Assembly: GCF_050268245.1 (NCBI RefSeq)
Contig: NZ_JBNNGK010000004.1
Coordinates: 1 to 64,000, forward strand
Source of the DNA: JBNNGK01 sp050268245
GTDB taxonomy: Bacteria; Pseudomonadota; Gammaproteobacteria; Enterobacterales; Enterobacteriaceae
Direction of reading: 5' to 3'
DNA: 64,000 nucleotides
Shown: positions 36,762-44,143 of the stretch, one piece after another
Position numbering within the stretch: the stretch's first letter is position 1
Layout: each line of letters starts with the position of its first letter
Made by a program: the position numbers and the translations under genes
Notes under the pieces: model-generated
The model's database searches: none
The model's input: only the letters and a program-made list of their open reading frames with translations
What the model was told of the DNA's origin: nothing

Positions 36762-37717
36762 TGATTGGCACATAAGCGGTTCTCCAAGTCATCCTCTTGT
36801 TGATAGCTGGCAAAGATCTCTTCTTGCATGTCGTAGTAAAGGAAATTGAGATAGGCCATATCGTCAATAATGTCTTGCTGCTGTTGGTGTGATAAAAACG
36901 GTATCTGGGCAAAATAGCGCTGGGTGAAATCCGCGTGTTCCCCTTGCTCGTTGATACGTGCATGGCTCAAGTGACTATCGCGAATTTTGTGGAACTCAGG
37001 CGTGTCGGGAATGCGTTCAGAGAACTCGAGCAGATCGCCATCATCCCCTTCATAAAAAAACAAACTGGCAAAGAAAGAGTGCGGACGCCGCAGTGCGACA
37101 TCTTTGAGAAAATCCATATAAGCTTGGGTTGATGGCAGCGGAGCCGAGGCGTAGAGCTGTTTTTCCTGCCAGTGCGTATCAGAAAATGCTTTCGCCATAA
37201 TACGTTCGTGAAACAACTCCTCTTTCACAAACTCTTGGGCTAAGCGCTGTAAGGCCGGTGGTAGCGAATCGGCCAGAAAACCGATCAGTGAAGACACTGC
37301 CAAGCGAGTGACATGAAAATATTCCAGCGTCCAGCCCAGCAATAATACGCGGTGTTTTTCCGGTGTCAGCATGGCTTGTGCCAGTGCAGTTTCCCCCCGT
37401 TCTAACAGCCATTGATTATTGACCAGATTGAAAAGACGATTATAAAAAGCGCTACCGCTGCTCCCTTGCGCATTTTCCGGGGATGAGCTGTCGTCATATT
37501 CAAACGCCAAACTGTTCTCCAGCAGATAATCACACAGGTTTTCATCGTGTAATGGGGATTGAGTACCCAACTGTAGCTGTTTGAGTTGATCTAATGCCGT
37601 ACGATATTTTTCGTCGTTATCAAAGGATAATTCATGCGTTTGTAGAAATACGGTAAGTGAAAGCGTACGTTCATTTTCGTTTTCTGTGATATGAACATAA
37701 TCCGGTAAAGAAATCAT
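36758..37717 (-). CDS. Haem-oxygenase-like (putative diiron) oxidase
   Basis: A 319-residue soluble helical protein with the pattern of haem-oxygenase-like iron-containing redox enzymes (Haem_oxygenas_2/HDO type). Candidate ligands are Glu132/His135 (LEYFHVTR), Glu167/His170 (KEELFHERI), Glu223 (FYEGDDGD) and His249/252/261 (DSHLSHARINEQGEH). Relatives include UndA, BesC, SznF and CADD, which oxidise amino-acid or fatty-acid substrates with O2. Start ATG 37717 has AAGG upstream; a longer frame to 37798 would cross the hairpin. It directly follows the tiny peptide gene and attenuator, so the peptide is its likely substrate (inference). Confidence 0.82.
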   Translation of the reverse strand: MISLPDYVHITENENERTLSLTVFLQTHELSFDNDEKYRTALDQLKQLQLGTQSPLHDENLCDYLLENSLAFEYDDSSSPENAQGSSGSAFYNRLFNLVNNQWLLERGETALAQAMLTPEKHRVLLLGWTLEYFHVTRLAVSSLIGFLADSLPPALQRLAQEFVKEELFHERIMAKAFSDTHWQEKQLYASAPLPSTQAYMDFLKDVALRRPHSFFASLFFYEGDDGDLLEFSERIPDTPEFHKIRDSHLSHARINEQGEHADFTQRYFAQIPFLSHQQQQDIIDDMAYLNFLYYDMQEEIFASYQQEDDLENRLCANQ

Positions 37718-37774
37718 CGCATGTACCTTTTTAATGAAAAGAAGTTGCGGTGAATCGAAGAGGGTAAAAAATAT

Positions 37775-37800
37775 CAATGGCACAGTTGTCTGTGCCATTG
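37775..37800 (-). terminator. Attenuator-like terminator between the 16-codon gene and the oxidase
   Basis: A perfect 11-bp stem CAATGGCACAG/CTGTGCCATTG with a 4-nt loop. On the minus strand it is followed after GATA by six T (complement of 37767-37772), the form of a rho-independent terminator. It lies 13 nt after the stop codon of the 16-residue peptide gene and about 57 nt before the oxidase ATG. Partial read-through would give much more peptide than enzyme mRNA, as in mccA-mccB and many RiPP operons. Confidence 0.85.
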
Positions 37801-37813
37801 ATTATTTTGCCGA

Positions 37814-37864
37814 TTACAGAGCTACATTGATGCGACGTACTTTCTTCAGTTTCTTCGCTTTCAT
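37814..37864 (-). CDS. 16-residue peptide, candidate ribosomal precursor
   Basis: A tiny frame encoding MKAKKLKKVRRINVAL. It starts at ATG 37864 with GGAG 8 nt upstream and ends at TAA 37814. Support is positional: a good ribosome-binding site, a promoter-like TTGACA (complement 37969-37974) with TAAGAC 16 bp further (complement 37947-37952), a strong hairpin immediately after the stop, and an operon of oxidase, exporter, peptidase and amidase. The peptide has a very basic leader-like front (MKAKKLKKVRR) and a short non-basic tail INVAL that could be the modified part. An alternative is a regulatory leader peptide. No family is recognised. Confidence 0.65.
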   Translation of the reverse strand: MKAKKLKKVRRINVAL

Positions 37865-38587
37865 GTCGATATCTCCATTAAAAGTAACAAACTTCATTTC
37901 AGGTTATGCCGCGCAACTTATCAAATGAAAATTGGCAACGAATAAAGTCTTAGCACGATGTAAATTTTTGTCAATTTAATGTTAACTAAAATTGATGGGG
38001 CGGGTGTGGGTAAATATTAACCAAAATCACGGGTTTAGTCAGGTTGATAACAATAATCAAAATTCAATTTATTGTTTTATAAGAATAAAAAAATAAATGT
38101 AAATATTTTTTATATTATTTCTATTGAATATAATTCAAATGTCTAACTATTTTTTTGTTATTCATATGAGGTTTTTTAACGTTACTTATAATTGTTTTTT
38201 ATAAAAAATATAAATATATGCAATTTAAGAATAACAAAACAAAAAAATTTACAAAAGTGATTTTGTTTAATTTATTGAAATTTAATTGTTTTTTATTTTT
38301 TGTGGTGCGGTTGTTGTCTGGATTTGTGGATTTAATTCATCACCATGATTAGTAAGGTTTTTTATATTCATAGTATTTTATTATTGTTTTTTTATTTTTG
38401 TATAACAATATGTTAGCTATGTTTTTTTGAGGGGGTGTTCTTTTCGTTTTTTAACGAGAATCTTAATGTTTGGTGATTTGACAAAAAGCGAAAGTACTTT
38501 AAAACTGGCTTCGTTGCATGTTTGTTTTATTTAAGTTTTGCACATGTAACATACTTAGATAATTCCCACTTTATTGAGGATGTGAGT
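37865..38587. promoter_or_regulatory. AT-rich divergent promoter region of the island
   Basis: This 720-bp spacer between the divergent arms is extremely AT-rich (long A/T tracts, 38040-38420), much more so than anything else in the window, and has no gene. Both arms have a perfect -35 within the same decamer TTGACAAAAA: minus arm at 37965-37974 (complement), plus arm at 38478-38487 with TAAAAC 16 bp later (38500-38505). Such DNA is typical of H-NS-silenced, horizontally acquired loci. No clear operator palindrome was found. Confidence 0.65.
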
Positions 38588-38797
38588 ATGAAAAACGCAC
38601 TTAAACAAAACCCAAGCAGTAATTTCAATTTGAAAAATGAAACCGTTGATCTAATGAGTCATTCTGCTCATGGACAATATGCGGATGTTAGCGTCAACGA
38701 GTTGGAATCAATGCGTGCAGAGCGTGCATTTATTCCAGCATCACGGCATGGCATTGAAACTATTTGCGGTGCAAGCTGCGAAACAGGCGCGCAATAA
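38588..38797 (+). CDS. 69-residue candidate RiPP precursor peptide
   Basis: A 69-residue peptide of no recognised family, first gene of the plus arm. The ATG at 38588 follows GAGG by 9 nt; the open frame extends to 38522 without a ribosome-binding site. The N-terminal part is polar and Asn-rich (MKNALKQNPSSNFNLKNETV). The middle, DVSVNELESMRAERAFIPAS, looks like an amphipathic leader helix. The C-terminal tail RHGIETICGASCETGAQ holds the only two cysteines (60 and 64) plus Ser, Thr and Gly, a typical core composition. Its position before ten enzyme genes supports a precursor or scaffold peptide. Confidence 0.75.
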   Translation: MKNALKQNPSSNFNLKNETVDLMSHSAHGQYADVSVNELESMRAERAFIPASRHGIETICGASCETGAQ

Positions 38798-38824
38798 TTT
38801 ATAGGGCCACGTATCTTCAGTGGC

Positions 38825-38946
38825 CTAAGAGCCTATCCCATCAGGTTGTTTTTATTTCTATTATGTCTTTTCTGTGCTGCGTATTAGGCGATATGTATTC
38901 CTAAACGTCGGCAAAGATCATGCCATTTGATGGGATAGGCTCTTAG
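38825..38946. mobile_element. 122-bp MITE-like element with perfect terminal inverted repeats
   Basis: CTAAGAGCCTATCCCATCA (38825-38843) is perfectly repeated in inverse orientation at 38928-38946. The ends resemble those of some IS5-family (IS427/IS1031-like) elements, and a TA duplication within a CTAG target would account for the outermost bases. There is no transposase; the interior of about 84 bp is unrelated DNA. It lies between the 69-residue peptide gene and the PP-loop gene, where its hairpin could reduce read-through. Confidence 0.8.
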
Positions 38947-39005
38947 AAACGATCGTCTTTTTTTTCATTATTTTAATAAATCAGGATGAATTATAAGGTG
39001 AGGAT

Positions 39006-40274
39006 ATGTCTACAAAGTCGTTGTTGAATTCTGTAGGGCCTGAAATCTCCGTTGTTACTGCGCATGGCCGGCAACTGCTTGCCAGTCGTCCTGATGAACG
39101 CCTGATAGATGTGTTAGGCCGGAATAATGTGCCTTGGTCGGCTGTTTCTATTTACCAGCGGCGAGAAGGTGAAGAGCAGATGCATCTCTGCTCCGGTCTG
39201 GAAAAAACCATGGGAGAGTTTGACGCCGACCAACTCCTGCTTTATTTCAACCGCAATGTTAACCCTTTCAAATTTTCACCCGAAAAGTTCCAGATTGTCA
39301 GCAGCGCGGAGCAGAATGCGGAATCAACAGAATATATTTATCAGAACCTACAAAATAGTGATGCCAGTGCCCAATCCTTCCTGAAAAAACTTTCGCCGGA
39401 AGAATGCCGTGACATTATTGCTGCACGCGTGGCAGAAACCATTAAAGCACATTTACCGCAGGGGGCGGACTTGGTTGTAGGCGTTAGCGGGGGCGGTGAC
39501 AGCAATGCGTTACTGCATGGGCTAAGTCTGATCCGCGATCATGTCAATGTGCATCCTGTCATCATTATGGGCATTCCTGACTGGGATAAAGGTGTGCCGC
39601 GAGCAGTAGAACTGTGTCGCCACTATCAACTGGATTTGAAAATCATTGACGAAGATGAGGTGAAATCATTACTGGGTATTCCTTCGGATGGCGAAGGGTT
39701 AATCGATCGCTTCGAACGGACTTTCCAAGGGGATGACTTCGAGTTTTTAGGGACGTTGTTAATCCGCCTGTCGCTGACGCGTTACGCGCGTGAGTTGGGC
39801 ACAACCTATATCAGCACCGGCCTGAATCTGGAAGATGTGCTGTGTGAGAATCTTTATCGCCTGTCAACCGGGTTGAAACCGGCCTCTTGCCCTGCTCGTC
39901 AGATAGGCGACATGACATTAGTGATGCCATTGTGGATGTGCCCGAAGCGTATTATTGACGGCTGTTTCCCGAAATACTCCTTGGATAATTATGAAGCGCG
40001 TTATCCCTGCTTCTCTCTGGGGCGTAACCTGTATTACAGCGTGATTTATACCTTGCAATCGAGCTATCCGGGCTTCCCTGAGCAAATGGCGCGCGGGCTG
40101 TCCCAGCTGGCAGCGACAGATCCGGTGGAATACCACCTAGATGAGCAACTTGGCTTTTATGTGGAACGTATGGTGCCGCTGGCGCTGCGTCATAAGTTTC
40201 AAAAGATGCTCAAGGACTCCCGTGGACAGAGCCTGGATGAACAGTCGGAAGCCATATTGCGTTCTGCTGACTAA
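39006..40274 (+). CDS. PP-loop ATP pyrophosphatase-like enzyme
   Basis: A 422-residue protein with a clear PP-loop, VVGVSGGGDSNALLHGL (SGGGDS at 161-166), characteristic of N-type ATP pyrophosphatases such as asparagine synthetase, TtcA and ThiI, which adenylate a carbonyl and let a nucleophile replace AMP. The next conserved region, STGLNLEDVLCENLYRLSTG, fits the family. The N-terminal 90 residues (ISVVTAHGRQLLASRPDERL onward) look like a small beta-rich, possibly beta-grasp domain. It has a strong SD (AGGTGAGG) and begins the enzyme block after the MITE. It may amidate, thioamidate or ligate at a peptide carbonyl; unproven. Confidence 0.82.
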   Translation: MSTKSLLNSVGPEISVVTAHGRQLLASRPDERLIDVLGRNNVPWSAVSIYQRREGEEQMHLCSGLEKTMGEFDADQLLLYFNRNVNPFKFSPEKFQIVSSAEQNAESTEYIYQNLQNSDASAQSFLKKLSPEECRDIIAARVAETIKAHLPQGADLVVGVSGGGDSNALLHGLSLIRDHVNVHPVIIMGIPDWDKGVPRAVELCRHYQLDLKIIDEDEVKSLLGIPSDGEGLIDRFERTFQGDDFEFLGTLLIRLSLTRYARELGTTYISTGLNLEDVLCENLYRLSTGLKPASCPARQIGDMTLVMPLWMCPKRIIDGCFPKYSLDNYEARYPCFSLGRNLYYSVIYTLQSSYPGFPEQMARGLSQLAATDPVEYHLDEQLGFYVERMVPLALRHKFQKMLKDSRGQSLDEQSEAILRSAD

Positions 40275-40332
40275 CGATCACGCCTGAGTTGGTGATGGCT
40301 CGGGCAGTGTGACGCCTGTTATCGAGGTTGCC

Positions 40333-40986
40333 ATGTTGATAAATTTGCTCGGTTGCGACGGCGCCGGAAAATCAACCCAGATGAAGTGGCTGATCCCTTG
40401 GTTGCAAGAGACTTTGGGAATGCCGTTGCGTACGTTAGCCAAGCGCGATGCCGTGCAGATTGACGGTTATCCAGAGGCGCGTTATTTCGGCTGTGATTAT
40501 CGCACGCTCATGTACGAAATTTTGCCTGACATGCGCGGCGAAAGCCGCGCATTATTTCTGTTTAACCTGTTTGCTATTTCGCTGTGCCATTGCCCTCCGC
40601 AGGAGGATGAAATTGTGTTGCTTGATGGCGGCTGGCAAAAACATATTGCGACGGAAATGGCGTTGGGCCTGGATGAACAATGGCTAACGCAGTTGACGCG
40701 AGTCTTCCCCACCCCCGATCTCACTCTATTTCTTGATGTTGACCCCGAAACCATCGTGGGTTGGCGGCGGCACAATGGCGACACCCATGCTCCTTACGAA
40801 TGCGGTAATCAGCTTGATTGCAGTGATGAACGATTTCTGGCGCAGATGAACCCAGTTTATCGCACCTTGCTGCGACATGCCGATGAACAGGGTTGGCATA
40901 TTGTTGATGGCCGCCAGCCCCCAGAGCAGGTTTTCCGCGCATTACAGGCCGGGGTCGAACAATTTTTAGCTGTATCGGCACCGTAG
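40333..40986 (+). CDS. Thymidylate-kinase-like P-loop kinase
   Basis: A 217-residue P-loop kinase. MLINLLGCDGAGKSTQMKWLIPWL places Walker A (GCDGAGKST) at residues 7-15, as in dTMP kinases, and LTLFLDVDPETIVGWRR resembles the LID-adjacent segment. The ATG at 40333 has GAGG 5 nt upstream. Canonical dTMP kinase (tmk) is expected elsewhere in the genome, so this copy probably phosphorylates a pathway intermediate or confers resistance. Confidence 0.82.
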   Translation: MLINLLGCDGAGKSTQMKWLIPWLQETLGMPLRTLAKRDAVQIDGYPEARYFGCDYRTLMYEILPDMRGESRALFLFNLFAISLCHCPPQEDEIVLLDGGWQKHIATEMALGLDEQWLTQLTRVFPTPDLTLFLDVDPETIVGWRRHNGDTHAPYECGNQLDCSDERFLAQMNPVYRTLLRHADEQGWHIVDGRQPPEQVFRALQAGVEQFLAVSAP

Positions 40987-41039
40987 GCAACATGGTTAGC
41001 CGTTAAAAATCCCTTAATGTGAAATTTTAGGAGAGAGTA

Positions 41040-41972
41040 ATGGAGATTGAAGTATCCCTGAGCGGCGAATTACCCGATCCACGCATCTATCAAGAGGTTT
41101 CTGCGGTGGGTCTGCTACGTGGCGAGTACATTTTTCGCCGTGCCGGGAAGTATCTCACCGCCCCGGACGGACGCCAATTGATGACCGAGTACATCGAAAA
41201 TGTGTTGCGCGTTTTCCCTGACAAAGACGTCTGGTATCGTTTTATCGATGCACCGGCTAACGAAATCAATATGTTAGAAGGTTATGATGAATATGTATTG
41301 GAAGAATTCCCGACCATCGGCCTGCGCGGTATGCGCCGGGCGATGGAGCTGACCAACACCTTTGAGATTGAATTTGATGTCGTCACCCAATTGGCGCAGC
41401 GGCATAAAAATTTGCACATCATTTTCCCCTACGTTTGTGAGATGGAAGAGATTGAGTTCGGTATGGGCTATGCGCGACGTTTCGCCTTCCCCAACAACAT
41501 CTCCTGCATGATGGAAACGCCCGCCGCCTTCTGGCATGCACGCGATATTGAAAAGCTGGGGATCGACTATTTTTTGGTGGGCATGAACGATCTCAGTAGC
41601 CTGATCGCAGGGGCCAGTCGCGGTAGTGGTTACGATCGCCATAATCATCCGGCACTGTTGGGCATGCTAAAAACGCTGCGTGAAACCCTCAATCATAGCC
41701 GTATCAGCATCGCCGGTTACATGAAGCCTGAATTTTATGATTTGGCTAAACAGACCGGCATGGACGCCATAACGGTGCACTACTCATCATTCCCGACGTT
41801 CTTCGGAGAGAAATTCAAAGCGTATCAGGATATGGATTTCATGCTGAATTTCAAAAAGCAGGATAACCGTAAGCGGTTGCGACTGTGGGCGCAATCCTTG
41901 CTGGATGTGGCCAATGATGATGATTCAATGACGATCCAAGGGTTGCACTGGCACAAAAAGCAGAAAAGCTAA
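41040..41972 (+). CDS. PEP-utilising-enzyme TIM-barrel protein lacking the catalytic Cys
   Basis: A 310-residue stand-alone version of the C-terminal domain of PEP synthase/PPDK/enzyme I. PEP-site arginines are kept: Arg27 (GLLRGEYIF), Arg67 (WYRFID) and Arg96 (IGLRGMRR). Mg2+ ligands are kept as Glu159 (MMETPAAF) and Asp184 (GMNDLSSL). The phosphohistidine domain is absent. The catalytic Cys that follows in MCGE-type motifs is replaced: the segment reads SIAGYMKPE (Ala225). It therefore probably binds PEP or a related enolate but cannot do the usual protonation. Good SD, TAGGAGAG; overlaps the next gene's early ATG. Confidence 0.82.
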   Translation: MEIEVSLSGELPDPRIYQEVSAVGLLRGEYIFRRAGKYLTAPDGRQLMTEYIENVLRVFPDKDVWYRFIDAPANEINMLEGYDEYVLEEFPTIGLRGMRRAMELTNTFEIEFDVVTQLAQRHKNLHIIFPYVCEMEEIEFGMGYARRFAFPNNISCMMETPAAFWHARDIEKLGIDYFLVGMNDLSSLIAGASRGSGYDRHNHPALLGMLKTLRETLNHSRISIAGYMKPEFYDLAKQTGMDAITVHYSSFPTFFGEKFKAYQDMDFMLNFKKQDNRKRLRLWAQSLLDVANDDDSMTIQGLHWHKKQKS

Positions 41973-41995
41973 TGCCAGCGTACGTGGAGGGCGTA

Positions 41996-44143
41996 ATGGA
42001 AAACCGTGTGATTGCGATTGTGGGCGGTGGCCCACGATCGGTCTATGCTCTGGAGCGCCTGTTGGCGTTGTTGCGTACCACGCCGGTATCGGCAACGTTA
42101 ACAATCCACGTCTTTGAGGCCTGTGGCCGCAGCGGGGCTGGTCAGGCGCACAGCGATGAACAGCCCTACAGCAGTTATCTCAACCGCTGCGTCGATCAAA
42201 TCTCGTTTGCAGCAGATGAATCTGTGCAGGCGGCAAACGTATTGTTGCCGCCGTCGTTGCGTTTAACCTTTTACCAGTGGTGTCGGCAGCGTTTGTTAAA
42301 AACGGGCGATCCGCGTTTTGATGTCGCTGGCCATGATGTGCCACGTCGTTATCTGCATGGCTTGGCTTTACGCGATCGCTTCGATTTGTATGCTGCATTG
42401 CTCAGTGCGTTGCCGGGAATCACGGTGTTAACGCACCACGATGAGGTGACCTCTGTACGCCGTATTAGCAACGGGTTCCAACTCTTCACGTTGCATGGCC
42501 TAGACTTAGCGGCCAATCATGTGCTGTTCGTCACCGGGCACATGCCCTGTCGGCCTCGTCCCGGCAGTATGGAAGCACGTTTTTCCCGCAGCCGCAGTTA
42601 TATTGATTACGCGTATCCGTTAGAAGCGCGTTTCTCAGCGCGAACCGTGCGCCCCAGCAGCCGTTTGGCCCTTTTGGGGATGGGGTTGACGGCGATTGAT
42701 ATCTGCTTGTATCTGACAGAAGGACGCGGCGGGCGCTTCGTCGCTGATGCGGCGGGTTCGCTGTGTTATCACGCCAGTGGTCACGAGCCTGCGCAGATTG
42801 TGGCGCTGAGCCCGAGTGGGAAAATGTATTCGACAAGACCGATAAATGCCAAGGTGTTACCGGAGCATTTTCACCGTCCGCAGTTCTTTAGCGAACGGGC
42901 GGTGGCGCAACTGCGTGTGCATCATGGTCACAGCGTGATGTCGCCGGATGGTGTCTTTCAGCAGCAACTGGATTTTCGTCAGGATATTTTCCCGCTGATC
43001 GTCTTGGAAATGGCCTGGCTTTATTACTGTACCTTATTGGGTGAGGGCTGGGGGCAGCGCGCTTTGGCGTCGGTGATGCCGGCATATCAACATTTTCTCT
43101 CTCCTGCGGCGCAGCATCACGATAATGGCGTGATTGACCGTCTGTTACAGCCGCTTCAACAACAGTTTGAGCAGGTTACTGCTGAACTTGAGGCATTACT
43201 GGCCACTCAAACACCGTACCATCCCCAGTTATCGGCAGTGGCGAGCGCCTTTTACCGGACACTGACCGATGAGATCGTGGAACCGCAGCAGGCGCTGGCA
43301 CGTTTGCGCGACCTGACGTTTTCACAGGTGAAATGGCTACACCCGTTACGGTTAGTCGATCATCGTTTTGATTGGCAGCGGATATTTGAGCCTTTTGCTG
43401 GTCAGGCCGTGCGCGGTACGCGTCAGCGTAAACGCCAAGTGTTGCGTTGGTTGGAAAAGGACTTGGCTGCTGCTCGTCAAGGCAACCTGCATAATCCGCT
43501 CAAGGCCGCTTGTGACGGCGTATGGCGAGACTTACGCCCGGTTTTCTCTGCCGTGACGGATTTTGCCGGGCTGAATCCGGCTTCGCAGCGTGAGTTTACG
43601 ACCCATTGGTTATCGTATTACAACCGCTTGTCCAATGGAGCAGGCGTTGAGGCGATGGACAAAATGGCGGCGTTAATACGGCAAGGACGCGTGATCGTAG
43701 CGCCGGCTGGTCTGCGCATCCGTACTGACCGGGCAGGTAAAGGTTTTACGCTGACGGGGGGCGGACGCCGAATGACGGTTGAGCGTTTGGCTTGCGCCCG
43801 TTTACATCCCTTCCATGCGCGCTATCAACGGCAACCGCTTTATCCCGGAATGCTGCGTTCAGGGCTGATTCATCTTTGGTGCAATCGTAACGGACAAGAT
43901 GCCTTTGTGCCCGGCGCGGTGGCATTAAACCCGGCGTATCATCCGGTGGCACCGGACGGAACGGTTGAAGAACGCCTCACTTTCCTTGGTTCACCGGTTG
44001 AGGGCGTGCGTTTCTTTCAAAATGCCGCTGCCCGTCCCGGCGCGAATAGTGCGGCGCTGAACGCAGCGCATCAATGGGCCGCGCAGATCCTGCACGAGAT
44101 GGCCGCTCAGCCTGTTTCGTTGCAAGAGGTCTCACCGGTATGA
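41996..44143 (+). CDS. FAD/NAD(P)-binding protein (NAD_binding_9-like)
   Basis: A 715-residue flavoprotein-like enzyme. The N-terminal dinucleotide-binding motif is VIAIVGGGPRSVYALERLLALL, and the second region HVFEACGRSGAGQAHSDEQP follows, as in the FAD-NAD(P)-binding group PF13454. A further Gly-rich strand, LALLGMGLTAIDICLYL, lies near residue 225. The start at 41996 is chosen because GGAGG lies 5 nt upstream; an ATG at 41972 overlaps the previous stop. Members occur in natural-product clusters and often act as N-hydroxylases or amine oxidases; the substrate is unknown here. Confidence 0.82.
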   Translation: MENRVIAIVGGGPRSVYALERLLALLRTTPVSATLTIHVFEACGRSGAGQAHSDEQPYSSYLNRCVDQISFAADESVQAANVLLPPSLRLTFYQWCRQRLLKTGDPRFDVAGHDVPRRYLHGLALRDRFDLYAALLSALPGITVLTHHDEVTSVRRISNGFQLFTLHGLDLAANHVLFVTGHMPCRPRPGSMEARFSRSRSYIDYAYPLEARFSARTVRPSSRLALLGMGLTAIDICLYLTEGRGGRFVADAAGSLCYHASGHEPAQIVALSPSGKMYSTRPINAKVLPEHFHRPQFFSERAVAQLRVHHGHSVMSPDGVFQQQLDFRQDIFPLIVLEMAWLYYCTLLGEGWGQRALASVMPAYQHFLSPAAQHHDNGVIDRLLQPLQQQFEQVTAELEALLATQTPYHPQLSAVASAFYRTLTDEIVEPQQALARLRDLTFSQVKWLHPLRLVDHRFDWQRIFEPFAGQAVRGTRQRKRQVLRWLEKDLAAARQGNLHNPLKAACDGVWRDLRPVFSAVTDFAGLNPASQREFTTHWLSYYNRLSNGAGVEAMDKMAALIRQGRVIVAPAGLRIRTDRAGKGFTLTGGGRRMTVERLACARLHPFHARYQRQPLYPGMLRSGLIHLWCNRNGQDAFVPGAVALNPAYHPVAPDGTVEERLTFLGSPVEGVRFFQNAAARPGANSAALNAAHQWAAQILHEMAAQPVSLQEVSPV

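Noticed and set aside
38522..38587. Longer form of the 69-residue peptide, starting at 38522
   Set aside because: The extra 22 residues are not preceded by a ribosome-binding site and overlap the promoter region, while ATG 38588 has a GAGG site.
40333..40986. Call as the housekeeping thymidylate kinase tmk
   Set aside because: Only the P-loop region is tmk-like; tmk normally lies in the fab/holB region, and here the gene is embedded in a biosynthetic operon, so a specialised kinase is more likely.
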